This document shows positions 1-9,236 of a stretch of DNA of 64,000 bases, in pieces. The notes beneath the pieces are model-generated. The model ran no database searches, had not been told where the DNA came from, and was given only the letters and a program-made list of their open reading frames with translations. The translations under genes and the position numbers were made by a program. Source of the stretch: Thermodesulfobium sp. 4217-1 (GTDB lineage: Bacteria > Thermodesulfobiota > Thermodesulfobiia > Thermodesulfobiales > Thermodesulfobiaceae); NCBI RefSeq assembly GCF_039822205.1, contig NZ_JBAGBW010000010.1, positions 7,742-71,741 of the forward strand. Reading direction: 5' to 3'. Within the stretch, counting starts at the first letter, position 1. Each line of letters opens with the position of its first letter.

Positions 1-301
1 TCATATTAGATCCGCCGCTAACATGAATGGTCAGCATATCAATATCCAGAGCTGAAAGATTCTTAACCGCTTTAGCGACAGTATTTGGAATATCATATAA
101 TTTCATATCTAAAAAAACCTTGCAATTATAAGACTTTACAATCTTCACTGATTCCTTCACGCCAATAGAAGTTAACATCTGATAGCCTACTTTATACCAG
201 CTCGTAAAAGCAGAAAGCTCTTTAATTTTCTTATTAATTTCATCAACATCATCCAGGTCAAGTGCTACTATTACATTAGAATCCAATTTATCACCATCCA
301 A
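1..301 (-). CDS. pyrF: Orotidine 5'-phosphate decarboxylase, 5' part (gene runs off the window)
   Basis: Decarboxylates OMP to UMP in the last step of pyrimidine synthesis. The first 100 residues are visible: the VALD strand that opens the TIM barrel, then the catalytic D-x-K-x-x-D signature at residues 65-70 (FLDMKLYDIPNT), and a strand ending TIHVSGG. The frame is closed by a TAA directly upstream of TTG 301. A second in-frame TTG at 286 has GGTGAT just upstream and would give a more usual short N-terminus, so the start is either 301 or 286. No ATG is available. The 3' end lies outside the window. Confidence 0.9.
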   Translation of the reverse strand, partial: MDGDKLDSNVIVALDLDDVDEINKKIKELSAFTSWYKVGYQMLTSIGVKESVKIVKSYNCKVFLDMKLYDIPNTVAKAVKNLSALDIDMLTIHVSGGSNM

Positions 302-376
302 TTATTTTCTCATCTAAATCAAAACAAACAATAGTAAGCAATATAATAATTTTTATCTTGCTATCGACCTAAGTAT

Positions 377-1438
377 TTAGAGAATGCTTCCAAGTATGCC
401 AATAGCTTTACCTAAAATACCACCTACTCCAGGGGAAGACTGTTTAGCTTTTCTTGTCTCACTTGTAGAATTGGATGTGGGGTTAACTACGGGGTGTACC
501 GATTCGGTTGAATTAGAAGCAATATAATTTGATGTGGAGTGTTGCAAAATAGAGTCGTTGATTAAAGCAATCCTTTGTTGGCTCGAGAGAGTTTTGGTTG
601 CGTTTAGCCAATCTCTATTTCCTTCTTCATTAAAAATAGCGCTTAATACTATTTCTTGCTGTTCCAACGATAAACTTGAAAAATTTGTATCTTCGTTTAT
701 ATTTAGGCCAGATCTATTGCAATACATAATTACATCATTTAAATATCGAGAAGAATTGTTTTCTCGAGGCGGCGCCCAAGTAAAAATAATATTTCTAATT
801 GACTCATTGCCACCATTGTAATAGCCTGGTTTTCGAATAATGTTGTAATATGCAGCATATATACCGCAATTTATATCTCTATAGCTATTGAATCCCCCGT
901 AAACAGATCTTAGATTGCCTGGATTGTTCACATCTGAATTGCCAACTATATCTGATTGAGTGTCGTTAAAACCTGTTCTTATGTTTTGAGTATTTAAAGA
1001 GTTGTTTTGAATCCTTGTTATAGGAGAGCTACTTTGAATCCTATTTGAACTGTAATCTGAAACTTTGAAACTCCCTACATTAACCTCCAAACCACCTGCG
1101 ACTCTTGAAACAATATATGGATAATTTTTATCGCTTTCGATAACCACCCTAACTTTATCAGGTGTATTTTGTGCAAAATGTATTCCAGTTACCATTGGTG
1201 AGATAGTTGATATATCACCTTTCTTAGAAATGATTGATTTATCGATGTCCAATACTATTCTACCGTCTGCCATTCTAAAATAATTGAAATTTGGATTGCC
1301 CTGAACATTGACGAAAACCTCTACTCCATTTTCCGTAGTCTTGTAAGAAACATTTTGCACCTTTGGCAGTGTATCAGCATAGGCAATGCCTACAGTAGTT
1401 AGAAGAAACAAAAATATAAAAGCTAAAAAAAACTTCAT
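377..1438 (-). CDS. Secreted AMIN-domain protein with a phage virion-type (NNPGN) C-terminal domain
   Basis: 353 residues. A signal peptide is clear (hydrophobic residues 4-20, cleavage after IAYA). Residues about 25-122 look like an AMIN domain, the beta-rich module that targets envelope proteins to peptidoglycan (V-x-NV start, F-x-MADGRIVLDI, then a VRVVIE strand). After a Ser/Asn-rich linker, residues 171-274 carry NNPGNLR, WAPPRENNSSRY and EEGN, the signature order of a domain I know from phage structural/lysis-type proteins. The tail (330-353) is Gly-rich and hydrophobic. GGGGTGAG precedes the ATG. A wall-binding or wall-cleaving role is inference; no enzyme activity is proven for this domain. 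Confidence 0.75.
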   Translation of the reverse strand: MKFFLAFIFLFLLTTVGIAYADTLPKVQNVSYKTTENGVEVFVNVQGNPNFNYFRMADGRIVLDIDKSIISKKGDISTISPMVTGIHFAQNTPDKVRVVIESDKNYPYIVSRVAGGLEVNVGSFKVSDYSSNRIQSSSPITRIQNNSLNTQNIRTGFNDTQSDIVGNSDVNNPGNLRSVYGGFNSYRDINCGIYAAYYNIIRKPGYYNGGNESIRNIIFTWAPPRENNSSRYLNDVIMYCNRSGLNINEDTNFSSLSLEQQEIVLSAIFNEEGNRDWLNATKTLSSQQRIALINDSILQHSTSNYIASNSTESVHPVVNPTSNSTSETRKAKQSSPGVGGILGKAIGILGSIL

Positions 1439-1554
1439 CTCAATCTCACCCCGTGAATAAAAAAATATTTGAACATATTCCTACACAGGACTTATAAAAA
1501 TCCCTTGAAATAAACTCGATTTAGTCTATTATATCATTTTAACCGCTTAGAACA

Positions 1555-2697
1555 TTAAAAAACTTGGTTAAAAAAATATGTCTTCTGTATAAATAGCTCT
1601 TCGTCGAAATAAAATCCGACGAATTCAGAATTTAAGAAGTTGCATTGTTTTAGAATCAGCTTACCGTTTTCAATCTTCTCATTTTTATACCAATTGTTTC
1701 TGCCACTTCCAGGCTTTTCTGAAAGATCACAAAAATCAACAAGATTTTCCAATTGCAATCCTCTCTGCTTAAATATCAAATTTCGCAAAATTAAATGATA
1801 AAGAGCTACGCTTGCCTGAACGATTCCTGAAAAGCCCAATATAATTTTGTCTTCATATAAATAAGCATAGCTATTTTTGCCCACTGGCGTGTTAAACCTT
1901 TCAAATATTGGCTTAGAGTTTTTATTTAGAACCCTTCTTATAAGATCCTTTTTGCCCATGCCAGTGCCACCTATAAACAAGACGATATCGCTTTTTTTGT
2001 TTTCAATCAGAACCTCTTCCAGAAGAGATTCTTCATCTGCTATTGGACCTGATTGAATGACTTCAAAACCATCAAATTGTGCAACAGGCGAGATTATCCA
2101 GCTTGAGAGCGGCAAAGCTTTTTCTAAATCACCAGTATTGATTAACTCTGTTCCAGTGTTGATTATGCTAAGCTTGGGCCTTTTAAATACTTTGATAGAC
2201 CTAATGCCTAAAAGCTCTAAAGCGAATCTGTCTTTAACGGAAAGTTTTCTTCCCTTAGAGAAAAGCTTCTCACCATCAAGGATTTCACTCCCAGGTTTTA
2301 GCCAATTATTTTTAGTTTCTTCAGACGCAGGAAATATTAAATTATTTTCGAACTTTACGTCTTCCATCTTAAAGAATTTTAAGCCGTCATCTATTTTTTC
2401 TATAGAAGAGCCTGTTGCAAAAAATATGCAGGCATTATTATTTATGGAAAAATTTAGCTTGTCTCCAGGATATATTTCTTTAACCAGCTTAAATGGAGCA
2501 ACCCCTTTACACAAGTAGCCGTCAAACCTGCTGACAAAATATTTTGGATAATTTTCTTTCAAGATTACATCTTCACTTAATATCTCTCCAAGACAATCAG
2601 CAGACAAAATATCTTGTGAGTTAACGGATGGCAAATACTTTAAAAGCTCTTCGACTATCTCTGAATAGCGTCTTTTAGCCCTATCAAGTTCTTGCAC
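1555..2697 (-). CDS. MoeA-like protein, degenerate paralogue
   Basis: 380 residues with the MoeA layout. The N-terminal part has the SRFDGY version of the conserved D-G-(Y/F) motif; the later MPT-binding domain has INTGTEL (for STGDEL) and IGGTGMGKKD (for SGGxSxGxxD). The two signatures that normally follow are missing: PGKP is replaced by TPVGKN, and GLPGNP by LGFSGI. The usual Asp-x-Asn after TGDE is also not seen. It may therefore not insert metal itself, and could be a regulator, chaperone or variant enzyme. Its start overlaps the end of the MogA/MoaB gene by 14 bases, so the two are co-transcribed and perhaps translationally coupled. Confidence 0.8.
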   Translation of the reverse strand: MQELDRAKRRYSEIVEELLKYLPSVNSQDILSADCLGEILSEDVILKENYPKYFVSRFDGYLCKGVAPFKLVKEIYPGDKLNFSINNNACIFFATGSSIEKIDDGLKFFKMEDVKFENNLIFPASEETKNNWLKPGSEILDGEKLFSKGRKLSVKDRFALELLGIRSIKVFKRPKLSIINTGTELINTGDLEKALPLSSWIISPVAQFDGFEVIQSGPIADEESLLEEVLIENKKSDIVLFIGGTGMGKKDLIRRVLNKNSKPIFERFNTPVGKNSYAYLYEDKIILGFSGIVQASVALYHLILRNLIFKQRGLQLENLVDFCDLSEKPGSGRNNWYKNEKIENGKLILKQCNFLNSEFVGFYFDEELFIQKTYFFNQVF

Positions 2698-3181
2698 AAT
2701 TTTTGTCCCAGCCCATTAATATATCAATTCCATGTTCAAGAGGATCGATCACAAAGTTCAGACATTCATCTACCGCCTTTAAGCTACCGGGCAAATTTAA
2801 TATTATCGACTTTTTTCTAATTCCACATAAGCCTCTTGTGAGCATTGCCCTATTAGTTTTTTGGAGGCTAAGACTCCTCATAGCCTCAGGGATGCCAGGT
2901 ATTTCTTTTTCTATAACCTCTTTAGTGGCCTCAGGCGTATTGTCTCTATCAGAAAACCCAGTTCCGCCAGTTGTTAGTATTAAATTTATTTTTTGGTTGG
3001 AAAGCTCAATTAATTTTTCTATCAGTAAATTTTTTTCATCTGGCAAGATCTCGTAGGATGACAAGAAAAATCCTCTATTGTGACAAATTTCTATAATCTT
3101 TTTGCCGCTTAGATCTTCTCTTTCTCCTTTGTATCCAGAATCAGACAAGGTCAATACTGCAAACGTAACCTTTTTATCCAA
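2684..3181 (-). CDS. mogA: Molybdopterin adenylyltransferase / MoaB-type protein
   Basis: 165 residues, usual length for the MogA/MoaB family, which adenylylates molybdopterin before metal insertion by MoeA. Visible signatures are TLSDSGYKGEREDLSG near the N-terminus, the nucleotide/MPT loop TTGGTGFSDRDNTPEAT near residues 67-83, PG(I/M)PEAMR, and ILNLPGSLKAVDECL near the C-terminus. It lies between moaC and a MoeA-like gene, which supports cofactor synthesis. MogA and MoaB cannot be told apart reliably by eye. Confidence 0.93.
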   Translation of the reverse strand: MDKKVTFAVLTLSDSGYKGEREDLSGKKIIEICHNRGFFLSSYEILPDEKNLLIEKLIELSNQKINLILTTGGTGFSDRDNTPEATKEVIEKEIPGIPEAMRSLSLQKTNRAMLTRGLCGIRKKSIILNLPGSLKAVDECLNFVIDPLEHGIDILMGWDKNCART

Positions 3182-3217
3182 ATCAGCTCACCTCTAATAG
3201 GTTAATTTTTAATTAAA

Positions 3218-3682
3218 TCACACGTATTCATAAGTGCCAGACTTACCGCCTGATTTATACAAGAGCTTCACGTCTTCGATAACAGCTCCCTTTTCTACAG
3301 CCTTTATCATATCGTATATTGTAAGTGCTGCTATGTTAGCTGCTACCAATGCCTCCATCTCCACTCCAGTTTTAAAACTTGTCCTTGCCTGCGACAATAT
3401 TAAAATTCCATTATCTTTAACTTCAAAATCCAGATTTATTTGATTAATTGGTATTGGATGAGTCAAAGGTATTAGCTCCCAGGTCTTCTTCGCCGCTAAG
3501 ATGCCAGCTATTCTGGATGTAGAAAATATATCGCCCTTTGGAACTTTCTGATCGTTAATCAAGCTTAGAGTTTTATCTGACAAACGAATAAAAGCCTGTG
3601 CTTTCGCAACCCTAACTGTTTCAACCTTATCGCCGATGTCTACCATATAGGCCTTTCCCTCTTCATCTAAATGTGTAAACAT
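3218..3682 (-). CDS. moaC: Cyclic pyranopterin monophosphate synthase
   Basis: Works after MoaA to convert the 3',8-cyclo-GTP intermediate to cyclic pyranopterin monophosphate. The protein opens FTHLDEEGKAYMVDI, contains KGDIFSTSRIAGI, the family motif LTHPIPINQI, and FKTGVEMEALVA, and ends in the Lys-rich GAVIEDVKLLYKSGGKSG segment. The frame extends to a TTG at 3694, but ATG 3682 is preferred: GGAGG sits five bases before it and the TGA of moaA ends one base before it. That gives 154 residues, normal for the family. Translational coupling to moaA is likely. Confidence 0.96.
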   Translation of the reverse strand: MFTHLDEEGKAYMVDIGDKVETVRVAKAQAFIRLSDKTLSLINDQKVPKGDIFSTSRIAGILAAKKTWELIPLTHPIPINQINLDFEVKDNGILILSQARTSFKTGVEMEALVAANIAALTIYDMIKAVEKGAVIEDVKLLYKSGGKSGTYEYV

Positions 3683-3683
3683 C

Positions 3684-4658
3684 TCATCCTCCAATGGCTG
3701 ACATATTTCTGTGATAAATTTCTCTTGCTTCCTGAATATATGGGTGACCTTTTGGTTTAAGGGATAAAGTTTCTAAAATAAACTTCTTTATGTCATCATC
3801 AGCTAAACCTGATCTAAGTTTTTCTTTAAGATTGTATTCTACATCAGAGAATAGGCACAGTCTTATCATGCCATCTGAAGTAATTCTTATTCTGTTACAC
3901 TTTGCACAAAAGTGCTTGCTAAGAGGTGAAATAAAACCCAGTGTGCCCTTAGCATTTTCAAATTTATAGTATTCCGCAGGCCCGTTTCCGAAAGGACCTG
4001 TGACCATTTCGAGCTTAACTACCTTTGAAATATTATCTTTTATTTCATCGCAGCTGATAAATTTATCCTTTTGTTCGCTATCGCCAATAGGCATTATCTC
4101 GATAAATCTTACATGAATTTCTCTGTCCCTTGCAAGGTTTGCAAGAGCAATCAAATCGTCTTGATCGTTTATGCCCCTCATGACTACCACATTTAATTTT
4201 ACAGGGTTAAAACCTACTTCAATAGCCTTTTCAATACCATCCAAAACATTTACAAGATCGCCTTTTCGTGTAATACTTGCAAACCTTTCACAATTTAAGG
4301 TGTCAAGGCTAACGTTTAATCTTTTTAGGCCTGATTTATATAAATCTTCAGCATATCTATTTAAAAGAGAACCGTTCGTGGTAAGCGATACGTCATCCAA
4401 ACCTATTTTAGATATTTCTTTCACAAGCCCTACCACGTTTTTTCTAACTAATGGCTCACCGCCAGTCAACCTTACTTTTTTAATGCCCAATTCTTTTAAA
4501 ATCTTTATCGTTCTGACTATTTCTTCAAAACTCAATATCTCTTCATGTGGAATGAAGTTTACGCCCTGCTCGGGCATACAATAAATACATCTAAAATTGC
4601 ATCTATCAGTAATAGAAATCCTGACATAATCTATATTTCTTCCATATAAATCTGTCAC
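3684..4658 (-). CDS. moaA: GTP 3',8-cyclase (radical SAM)
   Basis: First enzyme of molybdopterin synthesis. The radical-SAM cluster motif CNFRCIYC is at residues 20-27 and is followed by KVRLTGGEPLVR. The second Fe-S cluster, which binds GTP, is CAKCNRIRITSDGMIRLC near residues 250-268. The chain ends in the double glycine typical of MoaA (SAIGG), which is needed for catalysis. 324 residues is the usual length. It starts two bases after the end of the MoeA-PBP gene and abuts moaC. Confidence 0.97.
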   Translation of the reverse strand: MTDLYGRNIDYVRISITDRCNFRCIYCMPEQGVNFIPHEEILSFEEIVRTIKILKELGIKKVRLTGGEPLVRKNVVGLVKEISKIGLDDVSLTTNGSLLNRYAEDLYKSGLKRLNVSLDTLNCERFASITRKGDLVNVLDGIEKAIEVGFNPVKLNVVVMRGINDQDDLIALANLARDREIHVRFIEIMPIGDSEQKDKFISCDEIKDNISKVVKLEMVTGPFGNGPAEYYKFENAKGTLGFISPLSKHFCAKCNRIRITSDGMIRLCLFSDVEYNLKEKLRSGLADDDIKKFILETLSLKPKGHPYIQEAREIYHRNMSAIGG

Positions 4659-4660
4659 TC

Positions 4661-6565
4661 CTACACCTCCTTTATCTTTCCTGTATCAGAAAAATCATAA
4701 CCAGTCATCTTCATATCTTCACTAATAAAAGATTTATTTTTAATTAAGTCAATTAAGCGTGCAATTTTAATATCATTTATGTTATTTCTATGAATGCATA
4801 GTTCAAAATTTTCTTTTTTCCATGGGATAAAGTCTAAGCCTAAATAATCTGCAGTATATTGAATGCCAAAGGCCACGTCAGCCACACCGCTAAGTATGCT
4901 GGTAGCAGCAGCATAATGAGTAAAGACTTCGTTTTCATAACCCAAAATCTGATTTGGCTTAATTCCAACTTTGCTCATTTCATAATCTAATAGCACTCTG
5001 GTACCAGCCCCTTTTTGTCTGTTTACTATCCTTAGTCCATTTGTAACTATGTCTGCAAGAGTTGATACATTAAAAGGATTGCCCTTTTTCGTCATCATCC
5101 CTTGCTGTCTATGTGCAAGCATTAATAAAATTGTATCACCTTTATCAAAATATTTTAATATATATGGAATATTATATTCTCCGCTTTGGCTATCAAATAA
5201 ATGGGTAGCGGCTACATGACAGAGCCCATCTTTCAATGCTGCAATTCCAGCCAAACTCCCAGAAGGAGAAGAGACAATCCTTAACTTAAAATCTTTATAT
5301 AGCTTAGATGAGATATATGGCAGCAGCGGGTCATTACTGCCAAGAACCACAATAGAATTTTCACTTAGATCGTCTTTTTTCCAGAATATAAATTCAAATT
5401 TTTCCTGACTGTTGCTTCCCTGAATTCCTTTTTCCATAATACACACGCCGTCAGCATATAATAAAGATGATACTGAACTCGAAGACCTATCCAACGGATA
5501 AAAATATCTTTTGTCATTAATTGTTGCAACTTGTCCCCTAATTCTCTCTTCTTCTCCTGAGCTTGAAGTTATAGGTTTGTAGATGCTTACAGGAACGCTC
5601 TTGGTAAACTCTACAGCACCAACCATCATATTTAGGGCAGGTTTAATAAAATAGTCCAGGACTACAGCGCCTGCCGCAGAGTATCCAGGCAGACCGACAA
5701 ATATTGCTTTATTGAAAGATCCGAGTATTACAGGCTTTCCTGGCCTTAGATAAACTCCATGCGCAAGAAGGTTTCCATTTTTTTCTAAAATACTTGCTGT
5801 ATAGTCATCTCTGCCAAATGAAGAGCCACCTATCATCAATATTAAGTCAAAATCACTATATTTGTTTAAATATTCTTCTAAGACTTCTATTTTATCTGGC
5901 AATATAGGAGTCTCTTCTACCAGAGCTCCATTCATTTCAAGATAATACGATATAGCTGGGCCGTTAAAGTTAAAATACATATTTTTATCGGTATTCTCAT
6001 AGCTATCTGTAATTTCATCCCCCGTAGCTATTATTACAGCCTTTGGCTTCTTATTTACCTTAACTGAGTCATTTCCAGTGGCAAGAAGAGCCATTATCTC
6101 AAAGTAAGAGATTTTTTGTCCCCCAAAAACTACTATTTCTCCAGGATTAAAGTCTTCCCCTATCAATCTAATATTTTCTCCAGGATGCATCGCTTCAAAT
6201 ATAGTTATAGAGCCATCTGGGTTTAATCTGTTTTTTTCTACCATAACTACACAATCATAAGGATGCGGGATAAAATCACCCGTATCAATTTCAATGAACA
6301 TTTCTTTGCTTATTGTCAAAGGAGAATGAACGCTGGCTTCTTTTGTAGATTTTGCCACAAGTGCATAGCCATCCATAGCAGAAGATTGAAAGTTTGGACT
6401 AGCTATTTTAGCTACTATATTCTCGCTAGCAATTCTGCCGCCAGAAATAGAAGTTGTTACCAGCTCAGAACCGATTGGGCCTTTATTCAATCTTTCTATT
6501 TCTTTAAGCAAAAGCCCCAAAGCGAGATTGGGCTCCATTAGCTTTCTATATAATTTCCTCGCCAT
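4661..6565 (-). CDS. moeA: MoeA fused to a periplasmic-binding-protein-like domain
   Basis: About 634 residues. The first ~400 are a MoeA molybdopterin molybdenumtransferase: SSAMDGYAL, VIIATGDE, IGGSSFGRDDY, LRPGKPVILG and VGLPGYS. Residues ~405-634 form a PBP-like domain (VLGSNDPLLPYISS start, then GLRIVNRQKGAGTRVLLDYE and ADVAFGIQ), the fold that binds molybdate or similar ligands in ModA/LysR-type proteins. The fusion is known in several anaerobes and archaea and may sense or deliver the metal. The frame reaches TTG 6580, but GAGGGG lies about seven bases before ATG 6565 (MARKLYRK), which I take as the start. Confidence 0.92.
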   Translation of the reverse strand: MARKLYRKLMEPNLALGLLLKEIERLNKGPIGSELVTTSISGGRIASENIVAKIASPNFQSSAMDGYALVAKSTKEASVHSPLTISKEMFIEIDTGDFIPHPYDCVVMVEKNRLNPDGSITIFEAMHPGENIRLIGEDFNPGEIVVFGGQKISYFEIMALLATGNDSVKVNKKPKAVIIATGDEITDSYENTDKNMYFNFNGPAISYYLEMNGALVEETPILPDKIEVLEEYLNKYSDFDLILMIGGSSFGRDDYTASILEKNGNLLAHGVYLRPGKPVILGSFNKAIFVGLPGYSAAGAVVLDYFIKPALNMMVGAVEFTKSVPVSIYKPITSSSGEEERIRGQVATINDKRYFYPLDRSSSSVSSLLYADGVCIMEKGIQGSNSQEKFEFIFWKKDDLSENSIVVLGSNDPLLPYISSKLYKDFKLRIVSSPSGSLAGIAALKDGLCHVAATHLFDSQSGEYNIPYILKYFDKGDTILLMLAHRQQGMMTKKGNPFNVSTLADIVTNGLRIVNRQKGAGTRVLLDYEMSKVGIKPNQILGYENEVFTHYAAATSILSGVADVAFGIQYTADYLGLDFIPWKKENFELCIHRNNINDIKIARLIDLIKNKSFISEDMKMTGYDFSDTGKIKEV

Positions 6566-6617
6566 TTTCACACCCCTCAAAATTATTTTATATCTTTAAA
6601 CTCAATATAGATGTAGG

Positions 6618-7820
6618 TCAGTCCCAAAGAAATATTTCTACCTCTTCACCTTCCAATATAATCTCTCTGTCTTCTGGAATCTTTATTATAAATTCAGCCT
6701 TCACTGCAGATGAAATATAATCTGACTTACTTAAGAGAGGAACCACAAGATCGTCTTGCTTGTAACCCATTATCAGATCTACTCTACCTGGCACCGAAAA
6801 AATAGGATCGCGCAAAATCGCCCTCTCAGATTTAGGATAAAAGTCGTTATCTCCTCCCAACTTTTTTAAGACTGGCAAACCGATAAGGTTTAGATGAACC
6901 ATCACTGGCAATGGATGACCAGGATACCCTATGATAGGCACCTTTCCACTCTTCCCAAGCAAAAGCGGCTTTCCTGGCTTAACAAGAAAGCCGTGATAGA
7001 TAATCTCACCTATATTGCCAATTATTTCTTCTATGTAGTCTCTCTCCCCAATTGAGCTCCCACCAGAAACAAATACACAATCATAGTTTTCCACTGCAAA
7101 CTTGATCTTTGATTCAAGTTCGTTTTTCATATCTTTAATAACGCCTAAAAAAATAGTATCTGCATAATCTTTTAGACCGTTCACGAGCAGTGGTCCATTT
7201 GCATCATATATTTTTGAAATTGTCAGCTCTTCATCATACGATATAATTTCATCGCCCGTCGAAATTATAGCCACATTAGGCTTTTTATAAACCTTGACCT
7301 CTTTAAAACCAGCAGACGCCAAAAGAGCACAATCTCTAAAATTAATTCTTTTGCCTTTATTTAAAAGTACAGCATCGTTTTTAAAATCTTCGCCTTTTCT
7401 TAATACATTTTCAAAATAAGAAATGGGCCTATATATCTCGACAAATTCACCCGAAATTTTTGCATTTTCTATCATAACCACACCGTTCGAGTTATTGGGA
7501 AGTGGGCTGCCCGTCGCAACCCTTACACAGCCTCCATTTTCAATAGTTAGCGGAGGATCGCTTACCCTTTGTTCGCCTAAGAATTTTAATAGCACAGGAG
7601 TATTCTCACTTGAGCCAAATGTTTCTTCAGAAAAAACTGCAAAGCCGTCTACGCTTGAGCGATCGGCTATAGGAAGTGAAAATCTTGAATGCATGTCTTC
7701 AAACAATACTCTATGGATAATATCAAAAATATTTATTTCCTCAAAGCGTTCAATCGGTGAAAAGATATCACAGTAATCCAATGCGTTCTGAAAAGATGAT
7801 AGTTTTAGAAATTTTGGCAT
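6618..7820 (-). CDS. moeA: Molybdopterin molybdenumtransferase (MoeA), standard paralogue
   Basis: 400 residues, normal MoeA length, with all domains: SSVDGFAV (conserved Asp), GCVRVATGSPLP and GVVMIENA, VAIISTGDEI, KIYDANGPLL, VSGGSSIGERDY, VKPGKPLLLG and GYPGHP. Of the three MoeA proteins in this cluster it is the most canonical and the best candidate for Mo or W insertion into adenylylated molybdopterin. It is first in the cluster; 53 bases separate it from the MoeA-PBP gene. Confidence 0.95.
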   Translation of the reverse strand: MPKFLKLSSFQNALDYCDIFSPIERFEEINIFDIIHRVLFEDMHSRFSLPIADRSSVDGFAVFSEETFGSSENTPVLLKFLGEQRVSDPPLTIENGGCVRVATGSPLPNNSNGVVMIENAKISGEFVEIYRPISYFENVLRKGEDFKNDAVLLNKGKRINFRDCALLASAGFKEVKVYKKPNVAIISTGDEIISYDEELTISKIYDANGPLLVNGLKDYADTIFLGVIKDMKNELESKIKFAVENYDCVFVSGGSSIGERDYIEEIIGNIGEIIYHGFLVKPGKPLLLGKSGKVPIIGYPGHPLPVMVHLNLIGLPVLKKLGGDNDFYPKSERAILRDPIFSVPGRVDLIMGYKQDDLVVPLLSKSDYISSAVKAEFIIKIPEDREIILEGEEVEIFLWD

Positions 7821-7857
7821 AATTTAAAATAACTCTCCCGTAAATTTCAAAGTAATA

Positions 7858-8478
7858 TTAGATAAATGACACAAAATAAGAATTGTTTTTTTGTTCATAC
7901 TTTAAAGAAGTCGATGGACCATGTCCAGGCAAAACAATATAATCTTCATCTATAAGCGATAGCTTTTTTAAAGTATTTTTCATTAACTTTTCGCTGCCTC
8001 CTGGCAAATCCATTCTGCCAATAGATCCTTTAAAAAGTGTATCGCCAGTAAACATATAATTTTCAATTATATATATGACAGAGCCCGGAGTGTGACCAGG
8101 AGTCTCCAAAACTCTAACTTCTTGATTGTTCAGCTTTATCGTACCCTCTTGCACATATTGATCTGCCTCAAAGCTATAAGGCTTTCCAAATTGGGTAGAG
8201 AGATTGAGATCTGGATTTTCAATCATATCTTTTTCTTTTATAGAAGCGATAATTTTAGGATTGCACTTATCCTTTATCATTTTTACAGCCATAATATGAT
8301 CGGCATGCCCATGGGTTAAAAGAATCCATTTCAAGTTATCTGCATCAAACTCACCTAAAATCTTATCCCCTTCATCACCAGGGTCCACTAAAGCTACACT
8401 TTTATCATCGAATTCCACTATATAGCAATTCGCTCCAATATAGCCCACGCTAAGAGTTTTTATCTTCAAATTAAACAC
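7858..8478 (-). CDS. MBL-fold metallo-hydrolase (glyoxalase II-like)
   Basis: 206 residues with the metallo-beta-lactamase fold. Metal ligands are visible: LTHGHADH, the HTPGS histidine, GDTLF and the final LPGHGPST. The short form resembles the YcbL-type hydroxyacylglutathione-hydrolase relatives found in many anaerobes; the true substrate cannot be read from sequence. It sits 14 bases after rph, and the molybdopterin genes follow, so it may be part of a longer transcript without sharing their role. Confidence 0.9.
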   Translation of the reverse strand: MFNLKIKTLSVGYIGANCYIVEFDDKSVALVDPGDEGDKILGEFDADNLKWILLTHGHADHIMAVKMIKDKCNPKIIASIKEKDMIENPDLNLSTQFGKPYSFEADQYVQEGTIKLNNQEVRVLETPGHTPGSVIYIIENYMFTGDTLFKGSIGRMDLPGGSEKLMKNTLKKLSLIDEDYIVLPGHGPSTSLKYEQKNNSYFVSFI

Positions 8479-8492
8479 CTCAAAATAAAATT

Positions 8493-9236
8493 TTAACGAG
8501 TAAGTTTTAAGACCTTTTTCTGAATAGCAATTATCTGTTCTATACCACTGTGGCCAATATAGAGTATTTCATTTAATTTTTCCCGAGAAAATGGCTTTTT
8601 CTCAGCAGTTCCCTGTATTTCTATTATCTCATTATTTTCATTTGCAATGATATTAAGATCCACATCAGCAACCACATCTTCTTCAAAGTTTGGATCTAAT
8701 ATAACCTCGTCATTCAAAACTGCAACCGATACCGCTGCTACATAATATTTTAAAGGACTAACTTTTATCAATCCGTACTCTTTCAGCTTCCTCAAAGCAA
8801 GCACCAATGCCACAAATCCACCAGTAATGCTCGCACATCTTGTTCCTGCATCAGCTTGAATTACTTCTGAATCAATATATATTGTTCTTTCGCCAAGAAG
8901 GCTCATATCCACAGCACTTCTTAATGACCTTCCTATAATTCTTTGAATTTCTTGATTCCTTCCAGAAACCCTGCCTGAGGTGCTCTCTCTTACATTCCTA
9001 TCCTGAGTCGCACGCGGTATCATACTGTATTCGCTAGTAATCCATCCATTGCCAGAACCTTTTAAAAAGGGGGGTACCCTGTCCTCTACTGAAGCGTTAC
9101 ATATTACCTTTGTGTTACCAAAAGAAATTAACGCGCTCCCTTCAGGGTAAAGTAAAAAATTTTTTGTAATTTCAATAGATCTTAATTCATCATTTTTTCT
9201 GGATTTATCAAGTCTGATTGTTAACACCTCTCTCAA
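8493..9236 (-). CDS. rph: Ribonuclease PH
   Basis: Phosphorolytic 3'-5' exonuclease that trims tRNA 3' ends. 247 residues, the normal length. The N-terminal arm has GNTKVICNASVE and TSEYSMIPRAT; the central signature SGRNQEIQRIIGRSLRSAVD is followed by IDSEVIQADAGTRCASITG with the phosphate-binding residues. The ATG overlaps the stop of the recombinase gene by four bases, a coupling arrangement repeated often in this window. Confidence 0.97.
   Translation of the reverse strand: MREVLTIRLDKSRKNDELRSIEITKNFLLYPEGSALISFGNTKVICNASVEDRVPPFLKGSGNGWITSEYSMIPRATQDRNVRESTSGRVSGRNQEIQRIIGRSLRSAVDMSLLGERTIYIDSEVIQADAGTRCASITGGFVALVLALRKLKEYGLIKVSPLKYYVAAVSVAVLNDEVILDPNFEEDVVADVDLNIIANENNEIIEIQGTAEKKPFSREKLNEILYIGHSGIEQIIAIQKKVLKLTR

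Noticed and set aside
534-821. Open frame on the plus strand opposite the AMIN-domain gene
   Set aside because: Antisense shadow: low complexity, no motif, and the minus-strand frame has a signal peptide and domains.
2057-2518. 153-codon plus-strand frame opposite the degenerate MoeA
   Set aside because: Ser/Leu-rich translation with no motif; the minus strand is a recognisable MoeA.
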